Shown here piece by piece: positions 36,947 through 46,990 of a stretch of DNA of 64,000 bases. The first letter of the stretch is position 1, and the number at the start of each line of letters is the position of its first letter. The notes beneath the pieces are model-generated. The model made no database searches and was not told the origin of the DNA. It saw only the letters and a program-made list of their open reading frames with translations. The position numbers and the translations under genes were made by a program. Origin of the DNA: Clostridiales bacterium (GTDB lineage Bacteria > Bacillota > Clostridia > Clostridiales > Clostridiaceae). The DNA is taken from positions 1 to 64,000 of the forward strand of contig JAAYPK010000035.1 of NCBI GenBank assembly GCA_012519845.1, read 5' to 3'.

Positions 36947-37159
36947 CTACTTGTTTTGATTAAGGTTGAATCTCTTGTTGAATTTATCAACTCTTCCACC
37001 AATATCAACAATTTTTTGCTTACCAGTGAAGAATGGGTGGCATTTAGAGCATATTTCTACTTTTAGTTCGTCTTTTACAGAACCAGTTGTAAAAGTATTT
37101 CCACATGCACACTTAACTACAGCTTCATGATTGTATTCTGGATGTATGCCTTTTCTCAT
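36947..37159 (-). CDS. rpmE: 50S ribosomal protein L31 (zinc-binding form)
   Basis: About 70 residues, starting MRKGIHPEY as in bacterial L31. It keeps the zinc ligands CxC and CxxC (CACG, CSKCH), so it is the C+ type normally used when zinc is sufficient. ATG 37159 has GAGGTG upstream; a longer frame is not supported. A good sigma-A promoter and a terminator bracket the gene. Confidence 0.97.
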   Translation of the reverse strand: MRKGIHPEYNHEAVVKCACGNTFTTGSVKDELKVEICSKCHPFFTGKQKIVDIGGRVDKFNKRFNLNQNK

Positions 37160-37218
37160 TTTTTTCACCTCTTTCGATTGCTTATTTAGTAACAAAATGT
37201 GTAATAAACAACTATTTG

Positions 37219-37247
37219 AGTATATCATACAGGGTAGTAAACGTCAA
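37219..37247 (-). promoter_or_regulatory. Sigma-A promoter of rpmE
   Basis: On the minus strand: TTGACG, 17-base spacer, TATACT. About 60 bases before the rpmE start. Confidence 0.7.
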
Positions 37248-37281
37248 GAAATTGCATGTTTAAATAAGGTTAAAAAATACT

Positions 37282-37309
37282 TTGTCAGACAGTATTAAAA
37301 TGATATAAT
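37282..37309 (+). promoter_or_regulatory. Sigma-A promoter of the DUF1385-prmC gene
   Basis: TTGTCA, 16-base spacer, TATAAT, 33 bases before the start codon. Confidence 0.6.
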
Positions 37310-37342
37310 CGAAAGTAAGAAATTAAAAAGAGGTGTATAAAG

Positions 37343-39091
37343 ATGGCTCAAAAAAATGTAGGTGGGCAGGCAGTAATTGAAGGAGTAATGATGAGGGGAT
37401 TAAAAGGTGTTGCTACTTCAGTTAGAAAAGAAAACGGTGATATAGTTACAAAAATGGATAATAGTATACCTTTTGCCAAAAAATATCCCAAATTGGACAA
37501 GCCATTTTTAAGAGGAATATTTGTTTTAATTGATAACTTAAAAATAGGAATAAATTCATTAAATTATTCAGCTTCATTTTTTGAAGAAGAGGAAGAAACT
37601 AAATTTGACAAATGGCTGAATAAAAAATTTGGTAATAAGGCAAATGATATTATTATATCAATAACTATGGTTATATCATTTATTTTTTCTATAGCAATAT
37701 TTGTTGGGATTCCAACAGGTGTGGCTTCAATATTCCAAAAATTCAACTTTAATTCAATTGGGTTAAATATTATTGAAGCAATTCTTAGAATAGCAATATT
37801 AGTATTTTATATGTGGATTATTAGTAAGCTTGATGATATATATAGGCTATTTCAGTATCATGGAGCAGAACATAAAACTATATTTTGTTATGAAGCAGGG
37901 GAAGAGTTAACAGTAGAAAATGTAAAGAAGTTTTCTAGATTTCATCCTAGATGTGGAACTAATTTTTTATTCCTGGTAATGTTTATTAGTATATTTATTT
38001 TTACTTTTACATCATGGGGATCATTTTTATATAGATTAGTATTAAGAATAGTATTAATACCTGTAATTTCAGGGATTTCTTATGAATTAATAAGATGGCT
38101 TGGAAAAAACAATGGTGAACTTGCAAAAATAATTGCATATCCAGGATTAAAACTTCAAAATTTAACAACAAGAGAACCGGATGAAAGTCAAATTGAAGTA
38201 GCTATAACTTCTCTTAAAAAAGCTGAAGGAATTGAAGAAAAAGCTACAATAGGAAAATTAATAGATCTTGGAGTAAAAAAACTCTCCAATATTGATTCTG
38301 GAAGATTAGATTCACAATTATTACTTTCAAAGGTATTAGAGAAAGATAAAGTATATATATTAACTAATTCAGATAAAGAGGTAAGTGAAGAAAAAACAAA
38401 TGAATATTTAAAGTTAATAGATTTAAGATCAAATAATAAACCTTTAAAATATATTTTAGGAGAATGTGATTTTATGGGGTTAGATTTTAATCTTGAGGAA
38501 GGTGTACTTATTCCTAGAAGTGATACTGAAGTGTTAGTTCAGGAGGTGTTAAATAATATTTCAGAAAATTCTAGTATTAATGTATGTGATTTATGTTGTG
38601 GAAGTGGAGCTATAGGAATTGCATTGGCACATTATAGAAAAAATATAAAAGTAGATTCAGTTGATTATTTTGACATACCAGAAAAAGTAACAAAGTCAAA
38701 TATAATTAAGAATAACTTAGTAGATAGAGTGAATTTTATAAAAAGTGATTTATTAAAAGAAATAATTAAAAATAATAAAAAATATGAAATAATAGTATCA
38801 AATCCACCATATATAGAAAGTGATGAAATCCATAATCTTATGAAGGATGTTAAAGATTATGAACCTTTAGTTGCACTTGATGGTGGGAAAGATGGACTTG
38901 AATTTTATAGAAAAATAGTGGATGAAAGCAAGGCAGTTTTGGTTAATGACGGATTACTTGCCTTTGAAATTGGATATAATCAAGGAAATAAGGTAAAAGA
39001 AATTATGGAGGAAAATGGTTTTTATCAGGTGGAAATAAAAAAAGATTTGGCAGGTTTAGACAGAGTTGTTATTGGAAAGTTTATTTGTTGA
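37343..39091 (+). CDS. prmC: Fusion of DUF1385 membrane protein and PrmC release-factor methyltransferase
   Basis: 582 residues in one frame. The N-terminal half (about 1-300) is a DUF1385 protein (GGQAVIEGVMMRG, several membrane helices between about 95 and 240, YHGAEHKTIFCYE, FHPRCGTNFLF). The C-terminal half (about 305-582) is PrmC/HemK with SAM-binding CDLCCGSGAIGIALA and catalytic NPPY (487-490). PrmC methylates the Gln of the GGQ motif in release factors, and prfA lies next. The fusion puts the methyltransferase on the membrane. The reading frame is continuous through the join, so it is not an assembly artefact visible here. Confidence 0.93.
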   Translation: MAQKNVGGQAVIEGVMMRGLKGVATSVRKENGDIVTKMDNSIPFAKKYPKLDKPFLRGIFVLIDNLKIGINSLNYSASFFEEEEETKFDKWLNKKFGNKANDIIISITMVISFIFSIAIFVGIPTGVASIFQKFNFNSIGLNIIEAILRIAILVFYMWIISKLDDIYRLFQYHGAEHKTIFCYEAGEELTVENVKKFSRFHPRCGTNFLFLVMFISIFIFTFTSWGSFLYRLVLRIVLIPVISGISYELIRWLGKNNGELAKIIAYPGLKLQNLTTREPDESQIEVAITSLKKAEGIEEKATIGKLIDLGVKKLSNIDSGRLDSQLLLSKVLEKDKVYILTNSDKEVSEEKTNEYLKLIDLRSNNKPLKYILGECDFMGLDFNLEEGVLIPRSDTEVLVQEVLNNISENSSINVCDLCCGSGAIGIALAHYRKNIKVDSVDYFDIPEKVTKSNIIKNNLVDRVNFIKSDLLKEIIKNNKKYEIIVSNPPYIESDEIHNLMKDVKDYEPLVALDGGKDGLEFYRKIVDESKAVLVNDGLLAFEIGYNQGNKVKEIMEENGFYQVEIKKDLAGLDRVVIGKFIC

Positions 39092-39117
39092 AAATAATAA
39101 ATAAATTGTGATATAAT
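39088..39117 (+). promoter_or_regulatory. Possible sigma-A promoter of prfA
   Basis: TTGAAA, 18-base spacer, TATAAT, overlapping the prmC stop codon. It would allow prfA expression independent of prmC. Confidence 0.5.
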
Positions 39118-39152
39118 ACAATGATGTAAAAATAGAAATACGGAGTGATATC

Positions 39153-40229
39153 ATGTTATTAGATAAATTAGCTTTTACAGAGAATAAATATGACGAATTG
39201 TCTGTAAAAATAAGTGATCCATCAATTATGGCGGATCAAAATGAATGGCGAAAGTTATGTAAAGAACACGCTGAATTAGAAATAATAGTCAATGCTTATA
39301 GAGAATACAAAAAAGTTGTAGAAGATTTGGAAGCAGATAAAGAAATGCTATCAAGTGAAAATGATAGAGAAATGAGAGAAATGCTTCAAGAAGAGATTTC
39401 TGAGCTTTCTAAAAAAGAAGTGGAACTTGAAAATCATATACAAATACTATTGCTTCCTAAAGACCCTAATGACGATAAAAATGTTTTTGTTGAAATTAGA
39501 GGTGGAGCTGGTGGAGAAGAAGCTGCTTTATTTGCTCATAGTTTATTTAGAATGTATACAAGATATGCAGAAAATAATAGATGGTCTGTTGAAATAATGA
39601 GTCTTAATGAAACAGATCTTGGGGGCTTTAAAGAAGTTGTATTTATGATAAAGGGAAATGGAGCTTATTCGAAGCTAAAATATGAAAGTGGCGTTCATAG
39701 AGTTCAAAGAGTTCCAGACACAGAGTCTAGTGGAAGAATACATACCTCAACAGCTACAGTTGCAGTATTACCAGAAGTAGATGATGTTGAAATTGAAATA
39801 AATGAAAAAGACTTGAAAATTGATGTGTTTAGGGCATCAGGAAATGGAGGACAATGTGTTAATACAACAGATTCAGCTGTAAGAATGACACATTTACCAA
39901 CAGGACTTGTAGTATCATGTCAAGATGAAAAGTCACAACTTAAAAATAAAGAAAAAGCATTAAAAATCCTTAGAGCAAGGTTATATGAAAAAGCTGAAGC
40001 AGAGAGGTCAGCAGGTATTGCAGAAGATAGAAAGAGTCAAGTTGGTACAGGAGATAGAAGTGAAAGAATAAGAACCTATAATTACCCTCAAGGAAGAGTA
40101 ACAGATCATAGAATAGGACTAACTTTATATAAACTTGAGTCATTTTTAGATGGGGATATAGATGAGGTTATTAATGCATTAATTACTGCAGATCAATCAG
40201 AAAAAATGAAACAAATGGGAAATGATTAA
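39153..40229 (+). CDS. prfA: Peptide chain release factor 1
   Basis: About 358 residues, standard RF1 length. It has the GGQ loop (SGNGGQCVN) that triggers peptidyl-tRNA hydrolysis and the stop-codon recognition motif PxT as PDT in [10 protein letters not shown]. It reads UAA and UAG stops. PrmC, which methylates the GGQ glutamine, is encoded just upstream. The site before ATG is CGGAGTG. Confidence 0.97.
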   Translation: MLLDKLAFTENKYDELSVKISDPSIMADQNEWRKLCKEHAELEIIVNAYREYKKVVEDLEADKEMLSSENDREMREMLQEEISELSKKEVELENHIQILLLPKDPNDDKNVFVEIRGGAGGEEAALFAHSLFRMYTRYAENNRWSVEIMSLNETDLGGFKEVVFMIKGNGAYSKLKYESGVHRVQRVPDTESSGRIHTSTATVAVLPEVDDVEIEINEKDLKIDVFRASGNGGQCVNTTDSAVRMTHLPTGLVVSCQDEKSQLKNKEKALKILRARLYEKAEAERSAGIAEDRKSQVGTGDRSERIRTYNYPQGRVTDHRIGLTLYKLESFLDGDIDEVINALITADQSEKMKQMGND

Positions 40230-40258
40230 TATATTTTTATAAAGAAAGTTGTTATTGT

Positions 40259-40289
40259 AAAGTCCTACATTAAAAAATGTGGGACTTTT
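40259..40289 (+). terminator. Hairpin after prfA
   Basis: 13-bp stem with one G-T pair (40259-40271 with 40276-40288) and a short T4 tract; likely a weak or partial terminator before the next gene. Confidence 0.55.
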
Positions 40290-40305
40290 ATGTAATTGGA
40301 GGTTA

Positions 40306-40902
40306 ATGGACTTGGATATATTTAAGGCAATAAAGAAAGAAAATAAATTTTTAAAAAGATTTAACATAATAATGATTTTTTTAGCAGTAATATTGCCGCT
40401 TACAATGTATTTAACAGGCGTAAAAACATTGTTTTATTATTTATATTTGCTAATTATTGAAGGACTAATATTAATAGCAATTTTAAATAAATTAAATTCA
40501 ACTAAAATTAAATATAATTGTATTAATAATAGATTGAAATTTAAAACGGGCATTTTAACAAAAGAAAGCATGCTGTTTTGTGATAAGATAATACTAGTTC
40601 ATACAGAAAAAATGGAAGAAGAAATGGAGATAATTATTGTATCTACAGTTAATTTCAAAAATAAAAACTTAAAACCAGTTTTAAAGGGATTTTATAAAAG
40701 ATTTCCTAAATTACAGAAGGAACTTGATATTATTAGAAAAACAGAAGAAGAAGAACAAATATATTATTATCAAATAATAAGAAGAGGTGGATTAAGAAAG
40801 TATCTGTTATTGGATTGTATTTATAAGAATTGTGTAAAAGCAGTTTATACCAGTGAATGTATAGAAAATATAAAAATTGCAAGAGGACAGACATTAGTTT
40901 AA
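40306..40902 (+). CDS. Small membrane protein of unknown function
   Basis: About 198 residues with two adjacent membrane helices (about 20-42 and 45-65) and a cytoplasmic C-terminal part rich in Lys and Glu. Family not recognised. The start is ambiguous: ATG 40306 is only 2 bases after GGAGGT, whereas TTG 40312 is at the preferred 8 bases and would give MDIFKAIKK. It lies between prfA and tsaC, 16 bases before tsaC, and probably shares their transcript. Confidence 0.75.
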   Translation: MDLDIFKAIKKENKFLKRFNIIMIFLAVILPLTMYLTGVKTLFYYLYLLIIEGLILIAILNKLNSTKIKYNCINNRLKFKTGILTKESMLFCDKIILVHTEKMEEEMEIIIVSTVNFKNKNLKPVLKGFYKRFPKLQKELDIIRKTEEEEQIYYYQIIRRGGLRKYLLLDCIYKNCVKAVYTSECIENIKIARGQTLV

Positions 40903-40918
40903 GAAGGAAGGAATAGTT

Positions 40919-41965
40919 TTGGAAACAAAAATAGCTAGACTTGAAAAAAAAGAGGATGAAAATACATATTTAAATGAAGCATCAGAAATAATAAAAAAAG
41001 GTGGTATAGTTGCATTTCCTACTGAAACAGTGTATGGATTAGGAGCTAATGCTTTAAATGAAGAGGCAGTAAAAAAAATATTTGTAGCAAAGGGAAGACC
41101 GCAAGACAATCCATTAATTATTCATGTTGCTAGTAAAAATATTAAAGAATATGTTAAGGAGATACCAGAGGTAGCTATTAAAGTGATGGATAAGTTTTGG
41201 CCAGGACCAATTACAATTATTCTATTTAAAAAGGATATAATTCCAAATGCAACTAGTGCGAATTTAGATAGTATTGGTGTAAGAATGCCTGATAATAAAG
41301 TTGCACAAGAAATAATTAAAAGAGCTGGCGTACCAATTGCAGCACCTTCAGCTAATATAAGTGGAAGACCTAGTCCTACGGATTTAGAGAGATGTGTAGA
41401 AGATTTAAATGGAAAAGTCGACTATATTATAGGAGGAGAAAAATGCAATGTAGGAGTAGAATCTACAATATTGGATTGTACTGTAGATCCACCAATGGTG
41501 TTAAGACCAGGAGGAATTACGCTAGAAATGCTTAAGGAAATTGATTCTAGAATTGAAGTTGATAAAGCAATACTTCAAAAACCTAAGAATAAAAATTTTA
41601 AGCCAAAAGCACCAGGTATGAAGTATAGACATTATGCACCAAAGGCTCCTGTAAAGATTATTAAAGGACCAAAAGGAAAAACTATTGATAAAATTAATGA
41701 AATGATACAAAATTATATAGATGAAGGAAAGAAAGTTGGAGTTCTTTCATGTAAAGAAAATAGTAGTTACTACAATAATGCAAAAGTTATTACTTTAGGT
41801 AGTAATTTAAATCAGATTGCACAAAATTTATTTGAATCCCTTAGGGATTTAGATGATGAAGGTGTTGATGTAATCTTATCTGAAGCTTTTGAGGAAAAGG
41901 GAGTAGGATTGGCAGTTATGAATAGACTGAATAAAGCAGCAGGATTTGATATAATAACAATTTAG
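40919..41965 (+). CDS. tsaC: Threonylcarbamoyl-AMP synthase (Sua5/YwlC type)
   Basis: About 348 residues, the long Sua5 form: a YrdC-like catalytic domain (about 15-205; GGIVAFPTETVYGLGANA, KGRPQDNPLIIHV) and a C-terminal Sua5 domain (about 230-345). It makes threonylcarbamoyl-AMP from threonine, bicarbonate and ATP for t6A37 in tRNA, passed to TsaD (also in this window). TTG start with AAGGAAGG upstream. Confidence 0.95.
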   Translation: METKIARLEKKEDENTYLNEASEIIKKGGIVAFPTETVYGLGANALNEEAVKKIFVAKGRPQDNPLIIHVASKNIKEYVKEIPEVAIKVMDKFWPGPITIILFKKDIIPNATSANLDSIGVRMPDNKVAQEIIKRAGVPIAAPSANISGRPSPTDLERCVEDLNGKVDYIIGGEKCNVGVESTILDCTVDPPMVLRPGGITLEMLKEIDSRIEVDKAILQKPKNKNFKPKAPGMKYRHYAPKAPVKIIKGPKGKTIDKINEMIQNYIDEGKKVGVLSCKENSSYYNNAKVITLGSNLNQIAQNLFESLRDLDDEGVDVILSEAFEEKGVGLAVMNRLNKAAGFDIITI

Positions 41966-41977
41966 GAGGATATACAT

Positions 41978-42427
41978 ATGAAAATAGCAATTGGATGTGA
42001 CCATGGAGGATTTGCATTAAAAAATGAGATAATTAATCATCTAAAAGGAAAAAACTATGAAATAAAGGATTTTGGTTCTTATTCTGAAGAATCATGTGAT
42101 TATGCTGATTATGCAATTAAAGTTGCAGAAAGTGTTGCTTCAAAAGAATATGAATTTGGAATTTTAATTTGTGGAACAGGAATAGGTATAGGGATTGCCG
42201 CTAATAAAGTTCCAGGTATAAGAGCAGCATTATGTAGCGATACATTTAGTGCTCATGCAACAAGAGAACATAATGATGCTAATATATTAACATTAGGACA
42301 AAGAGTTGTAGGTCCAGGATTAGCACTTGATATAGTTGATACATTTTTATCTTCAAAATTTGAAGGAGATAGACATATTAGAAGAATAGAAAAAATAACT
42401 GCTATAGAGAAAAAATATTCTAAATAG
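41978..42427 (+). CDS. rpiB: Ribose-5-phosphate isomerase B
   Basis: 149 residues, normal RpiB/LacAB length. It interconverts ribose-5-phosphate and ribulose-5-phosphate. Visible motifs are the N-terminal [11 protein letters not shown] and the active-site Cys in [15 protein letters not shown]. It sits 12 bases after tsaC and 19 before upp, in one operon. Confidence 0.96.
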   Translation: MKIAIGCDHGGFALKNEIINHLKGKNYEIKDFGSYSEESCDYADYAIKVAESVASKEYEFGILICGTGIGIGIAANKVPGIRAALCSDTFSAHATREHNDANILTLGQRVVGPGLALDIVDTFLSSKFEGDRHIRRIEKITAIEKKYSK

Positions 42428-42446
42428 TAGTATAGGGGGCGGGAAA

Positions 42447-43076
42447 ATGAGTGAAGTAATAGAAATAAATCATCCATTAATATTACATAAACTTGCATAT
42501 ATAAGAGAAAAAAATACAGGATCAAAAGCATTTAGAGAATTAGTTAGAGAGATTGCAATGCTTATGACTTATGAAGCAACTAGAGATTTTGAAATGGAAG
42601 AAATAGAAATAGATACACCTATATGTACTACAAAGTGTAAAGTTTTATCTGGGAAAAAAGTGGCTGTAGTTCCTATTTTGAGAGCCGGCCTTGGATTAGT
42701 GGACGGAGTATTAGAATTGCTTCCATCTGCAAAGGTAGGTCATATTGGTTTATATAGAGATGAAGAGACATTAAAGCCAGTAGAATATTTTTGTAAATTA
42801 CCACAAGATATAAATAAAAGAGAGGTTTTAGTTGTAGATCCTATGCTTGCAACAGGAGGTTCTGCTATAGATGCAATAACACTTTTAAAAAATAAAGGAG
42901 CTGTTAATTTAAGATTTATGTGTTTGATTGCAGCACCAGAAGGAATATCTGCGTTAAAACAAGAACATCCTGACGTTGACATATATGTAGCAAAGATTGA
43001 TGAAAAATTAAATGAAAAAGGATATATTGTACCAGGTCTTGGAGATGCAGGAGACAGATTATTTGGTACAAAATAA
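42447..43076 (+). CDS. upp: Uracil phosphoribosyltransferase
   Basis: 209 residues, standard length. It makes UMP from uracil and PRPP in pyrimidine salvage. The PRPP-binding motif is [15 protein letters not shown], and the C-terminal uracil-binding region is [22 protein letters not shown] precedes the ATG. Pairing with rpiB links ribose-phosphate supply to salvage. Confidence 0.97.
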   Translation: MSEVIEINHPLILHKLAYIREKNTGSKAFRELVREIAMLMTYEATRDFEMEEIEIDTPICTTKCKVLSGKKVAVVPILRAGLGLVDGVLELLPSAKVGHIGLYRDEETLKPVEYFCKLPQDINKREVLVVDPMLATGGSAIDAITLLKNKGAVNLRFMCLIAAPEGISALKQEHPDVDIYVAKIDEKLNEKGYIVPGLGDAGDRLFGTK

Positions 43077-43082
43077 TATAAT

Positions 43083-43135
43083 GAGGGGGACTTTAATCCA
43101 ATATATATTTGATTAAAAGAACCCTTTGTTTTAAT
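43083..43135 (+). terminator. Probable terminator after upp
   Basis: Imperfect hairpin (GAGGGGG...CTTTAATC with GATTAAAAG...CCCTT) followed by TTGTTTTAATTT. Less clean than others in the window. Confidence 0.5.
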
Positions 43136-43294
43136 TTACATTGCTATACTAGTAAGATATAATTTAATAGAATATTGGAATATACAGGGGAATTAGCTGA
43201 GAAGTAATAAAAAATATGTATTGCATAGTAGAAAAAATTAAAAAACAAAATAGTAAAGTAGGCTATTAAATATATTATTATGGAGGAATAATCT

Positions 43295-44440
43295 ATGAAG
43301 AAGATTATAACAATTTTCGGAACAAGACCAGAAGCAATAAAAATGGCTCCTTTAGTTAAGGAATTAGAAAAAACTGAAGGAATAGAATCAAAAGTGTGTG
43401 TAACTGCTCAACATAGAGAAATGCTTGATCAGGTACTGGATTATTTTGAGATTACACCTGATTTTGATTTAAACATAATGCAAACAAAACAAACTTTAAC
43501 TGGAGTTACAAATAAAGTATTAGAAGGTCTTGAAGAAGTATTCATAAAGGAAAAGCCAGATATGATATTAGTTCATGGAGATACCACTACAACATTTGCA
43601 GGAGCTTTAGCTGCATTTTATCAGCAAATTAAGGTTGGGCATGTAGAAGCTGGTTTAAGAACTTTTGATAAATATTTTCCTTTTCCAGAAGAAATGAATA
43701 GAAAGTTAACAGGAGCATTAGCAGATTTACATTTTGCACCAACAAAAGTTTCAAAGGAAAATTTACTTAGAGAAGGGGTAAAAGAAGAAAGTATTTTTGT
43801 TACTGGAAATACAGTAATAGATGCTATGAGGCATACTGTTAAAGAGGATTATAATTTTTCTCATGAAGAACTAAATCATATAGATTTCAAAAATAAAAAA
43901 GTAATAATGATTACAGCACACAGAAGAGAAAATTGGGGAGAAGGAATAAATAATATTTGCACAGCATTGAACAAAATAGTAGAAGAAAACGAAGATGTTG
44001 AGTTAATTTATTTGGTTCATTTAAATCCAGTAGTAAAAGATGTTGTATATAGAGAATTAGGAAATAAGGAAAGAATACATTTATTGCCACCATTAGATAC
44101 AAATGAAACTCATAATTTGATGAATAAATGTTTTATGGTTATGACTGATTCAGGAGGTCTTCAAGAAGAGGCACCACATCTTGGTAAACCAGTTTTAGTT
44201 TTAAGAGATGTAACAGAAAGGCCAGAAGCTGTTGCTTATGGAACAGTAAAATTAGTTGGCACAGATGTAGATAAAGTAGTTAATGAGGCTAATAATTTAT
44301 TAAGAAATAAGGATGCATATGAAAGAATGAGTAAATCAATAAATCCTTATGGAGATGGAAAAGCATCAGAAAGAATTACAAAAGCAATATTAAGGTATTT
44401 TGGATTGATAAATGAAAATATTAAAGAATTTGGTATATAG
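43295..44440 (+). CDS. wecB: UDP-N-acetylglucosamine 2-epimerase (non-hydrolysing)
   Basis: About 381 residues. It converts UDP-GlcNAc to UDP-ManNAc for surface polymers such as teichoic acid linkage units or capsules. Visible blocks are IFGTRPEAIKMAPLV, HGDTTT, HVEAGLRTFDKYFPFPEE and TDSGGLQEEAPHLGKPVL. GGAGG precedes the ATG. It stands alone between upp and thlA. Confidence 0.96.
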   Translation: MKKIITIFGTRPEAIKMAPLVKELEKTEGIESKVCVTAQHREMLDQVLDYFEITPDFDLNIMQTKQTLTGVTNKVLEGLEEVFIKEKPDMILVHGDTTTTFAGALAAFYQQIKVGHVEAGLRTFDKYFPFPEEMNRKLTGALADLHFAPTKVSKENLLREGVKEESIFVTGNTVIDAMRHTVKEDYNFSHEELNHIDFKNKKVIMITAHRRENWGEGINNICTALNKIVEENEDVELIYLVHLNPVVKDVVYRELGNKERIHLLPPLDTNETHNLMNKCFMVMTDSGGLQEEAPHLGKPVLVLRDVTERPEAVAYGTVKLVGTDVDKVVNEANNLLRNKDAYERMSKSINPYGDGKASERITKAILRYFGLINENIKEFGI

Positions 44441-44466
44441 TTTGACTAAAATTTAACAAAAATATA

Positions 44467-44494
44467 TTGAAAAATAACTAAGAAATGGTATAAT
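44467..44494 (+). promoter_or_regulatory. Sigma-A promoter of thlA
   Basis: TTGAAA, 16-base spacer, TATAAT. The flanking TTTAACAAAAATATATTGA closely resembles the well-known strong thl promoter of solventogenic clostridia. Confidence 0.8.
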
Positions 44495-44562
44495 GAGATT
44501 ATGTTAATAGTTTAACAATGCTAATAATGTAATGAATGATAAATTTTAGGAGGTAAATATTA

Positions 44563-45744
44563 ATGAGAGAAGTAGTTATTGCTAGTGCAGCAAGAACAGC
44601 ACTAGGTTCATTTGGAGGATCACTTAAAGATGTACCAGCTGCAGAATTAGGGGCTATAGTTGTAAAAGAAGCTATAAAAAGAGCTGGTATTAAACCAGAG
44701 GTTGTTGATGAAGTAGTATTAGGTAATGTTATTCAAGCAGGACTTGGACAAAACGTTGCAAGACAAGCTACTATTAAAGCAGGATTACCAGAAGAAGTAC
44801 CTGCAATGACAATTAACAAGGTTTGTGGATCAGGACTTAGAACTGTTGCATTAGCAGCACAAATGATAAAAGCAGGTGATGCTGATGTTGTAATAGCTGG
44901 TGGTATGGAAAACATGTCGGCTGCACCATATGTTCTTGATAAAGCAAGATGGGGACAAAGAATGGGCGATGGAAAATTAGTAGACACTATGATTAAAGAT
45001 GCATTATGGGATGCTTTCAATAATTATCATATGGGTGTTACTGCTGAAAATATCGCTAAGCAATGGAATATATCTAGAGAAGAACAAGATGCTTTTGCTG
45101 CTGCTTCTCAACAAAAGGCTGAAAGGGCAATTAAAGAAGGTAGATTTAAGGATGAAATAGTTCCAGTTGTTATTCCACAAAGAAAAGGTGAGCCAAAAGT
45201 ATTTGATACTGATGAGTTCCCAAGATTTGGAACAACACCAGAAACTTTAGCAAAATTAAAGCCAGCATTCGTTAAAGATGGAACAGTAACAGCTGGTAAT
45301 GCTTCAGGAATAAATGATGGAGCTGCTGCTTTTGTAATAATGAGTGCTGAAAAAGCAAAAGAATTAGGAGTTAAGCCTTTAGCAAAAATAGTTTCTTATG
45401 GTTCAAAGGGATTAGATCCTTCAATAATGGGATATGGACCATTCCATGCAACTAAGAAAGCATTAGAAGTATCTGGTCTTAAGATTGAAGATTTAGATTT
45501 AATAGAAGCAAATGAAGCTTTTGCAAGTCAAAGTTTAGCAGTTGCAAAAGATTTAGGTTTTGATATGAGTAAAGTAAATGTAAATGGTGGAGCAATAGCT
45601 TTAGGACATCCAGTTGGAGCTTCAGGAGCTAGAATTCTTACTACTTTACTTTATGAAATGGAAAAGAGAGATGCAAAGAAAGGTTTAGCTACACTTTGTA
45701 TTGGTGGAGGAATGGGAACTGCACTTATTGTTGAAAGAGTATAG
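44563..45744 (+). CDS. thlA: Acetyl-CoA acetyltransferase (thiolase)
   Basis: 393 residues, standard biosynthetic thiolase. It condenses two acetyl-CoA to acetoacetyl-CoA, the first step toward butyrate or butanol. Active-site residues are Cys88 (NKVCGSG), His349 (GHPVGASG) and Cys379 (LCIGGGMG). GC-richer codons (GCT, GCA) than its neighbours suggest high expression, as does AGGAGGT before ATG and the thl-type promoter. A strong terminator follows, so it is monocistronic. Confidence 0.97.
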   Translation: MREVVIASAARTALGSFGGSLKDVPAAELGAIVVKEAIKRAGIKPEVVDEVVLGNVIQAGLGQNVARQATIKAGLPEEVPAMTINKVCGSGLRTVALAAQMIKAGDADVVIAGGMENMSAAPYVLDKARWGQRMGDGKLVDTMIKDALWDAFNNYHMGVTAENIAKQWNISREEQDAFAAASQQKAERAIKEGRFKDEIVPVVIPQRKGEPKVFDTDEFPRFGTTPETLAKLKPAFVKDGTVTAGNASGINDGAAAFVIMSAEKAKELGVKPLAKIVSYGSKGLDPSIMGYGPFHATKKALEVSGLKIEDLDLIEANEAFASQSLAVAKDLGFDMSKVNVNGGAIALGHPVGASGARILTTLLYEMEKRDAKKGLATLCIGGGMGTALIVERV

Positions 45745-45770
45745 TTACTATTAAAATTTATCAAATTTAT

Positions 45771-45799
45771 GAGTCAACCAATAGGTTGGCTCTTTTTTT
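45771..45799 (+). terminator. Terminator of thlA
   Basis: 9-bp stem GAGTCAACC/GGTTGGCTC (one G-T pair), 4-base loop and a T7 run. Confidence 0.88.
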
Positions 45800-45829
45800 A
45801 CAGGGGATAATAGGTTAAAGGAGATAAAG

Positions 45830-46990
45830 GTGGAAAGAATAAAAAGAAACAAAATAAGGAAAAGAAGGAAAAAGAAAAGATTATTGATCTTATCTATTAT
45901 TTGTATTATTGGAATAATAACTACATGTTTACTTAGAAGTTTAATTTCAAAGGAAGAGGATTCGATTACTGATAATAGGCAAGAAAATGAGTATACAGAT
46001 GTTAACATAAATATAGAAGAGCCATCAGCTCAGAAAAAAGAAATAATAATAACTATGGCAGGAGATTGTACTTTAGGAACAGATACAAAATTTAATGTAA
46101 ATGGAAGCTTCAATGAGGAAATCAAAAAATTAGGAAATGATTACTCAAAAATAATGAGAAATGTAGCCAATGTATTTCAAGAAGATGATTATACAATAGT
46201 AAATTTAGAAACTACATTTACGGAATCTACAGAAAAAGCAGAAAAAGGTAGTGGGGTTGTATATCATTTTAAAGGACCAAAGGATTATGTTAATATATTA
46301 ACTTCATCATCAATAGAGGGGGTTACAATTTCTAATAATCATTCATATGATTATGGTCAGAAAGGATTAGATGACACAAGAACAGTTCTAAGAAATAATA
46401 AGGTTGATTATTGCGGATATGGTGACAAAATAATTAAAGAGATAAAAGGAAATAAAATTGGAATACTAGGGTATAGTGTTTGGTGGGTATCAGATGAAAT
46501 AAAAAATAATATTAAGAAAGATATTGAAGATTTAATTGCAGATGGGTGCAATATAATTATTCCTTATTTTCATTGGGGAGAAGAAGGAAAATCTGTACCA
46601 AATGAAGTACAACAGGAAATAGGACGATTTGCAATCGATAGTGGTGCTACAATGGTAGTAGGATCACATTCACATGTAATACAAACAATAGAGAATTATA
46701 AGGGAAAACTAATTGCATATTCATTAGGAAATTTTAGCTTTGGAGGAAATTCAAACCCTTCAGATAAAAGAACATACATATTGCAAAGTAAATTTATAAT
46801 TGAAGGAAATGAAATTGACAAAATTGAATACAAAATAATTCCAACGTTTATTTCTTCAACAAATATTAGAAATGATTATGCGCCTACAATAGCATCAGGT
46901 AAAGATTCTGAGGAAATATTAAGTTATATTGGAAAGTTATCCCCAACGATTAATTTTAATAATAAAAGTGAATTTTTTTCTTTAAAATAA
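45830..46990 (+). CDS. CapA-family metallophosphatase-like membrane protein
   Basis: About 386 residues. A very basic N-terminus is followed by one membrane helix (about 18-38), a short acidic linker, and an extracellular CapA (PGA_cap) domain from about 65. Metal-site motifs are TMAGDCTLG, NLETTF, ISNNHSYDYG, YFHWGEE and VGSHSHV. CapA homologues act in poly-gamma-glutamate export or surface polymer hydrolysis; no capB/capC genes are near, so capsule synthesis is not supported here. The start is GTG with AAAGGAG upstream. Confidence 0.85.
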   Translation: MERIKRNKIRKRRKKKRLLILSIICIIGIITTCLLRSLISKEEDSITDNRQENEYTDVNINIEEPSAQKKEIIITMAGDCTLGTDTKFNVNGSFNEEIKKLGNDYSKIMRNVANVFQEDDYTIVNLETTFTESTEKAEKGSGVVYHFKGPKDYVNILTSSSIEGVTISNNHSYDYGQKGLDDTRTVLRNNKVDYCGYGDKIIKEIKGNKIGILGYSVWWVSDEIKNNIKKDIEDLIADGCNIIIPYFHWGEEGKSVPNEVQQEIGRFAIDSGATMVVGSHSHVIQTIENYKGKLIAYSLGNFSFGGNSNPSDKRTYILQSKFIIEGNEIDKIEYKIIPTFISSTNIRNDYAPTIASGKDSEEILSYIGKLSPTINFNNKSEFFSLK

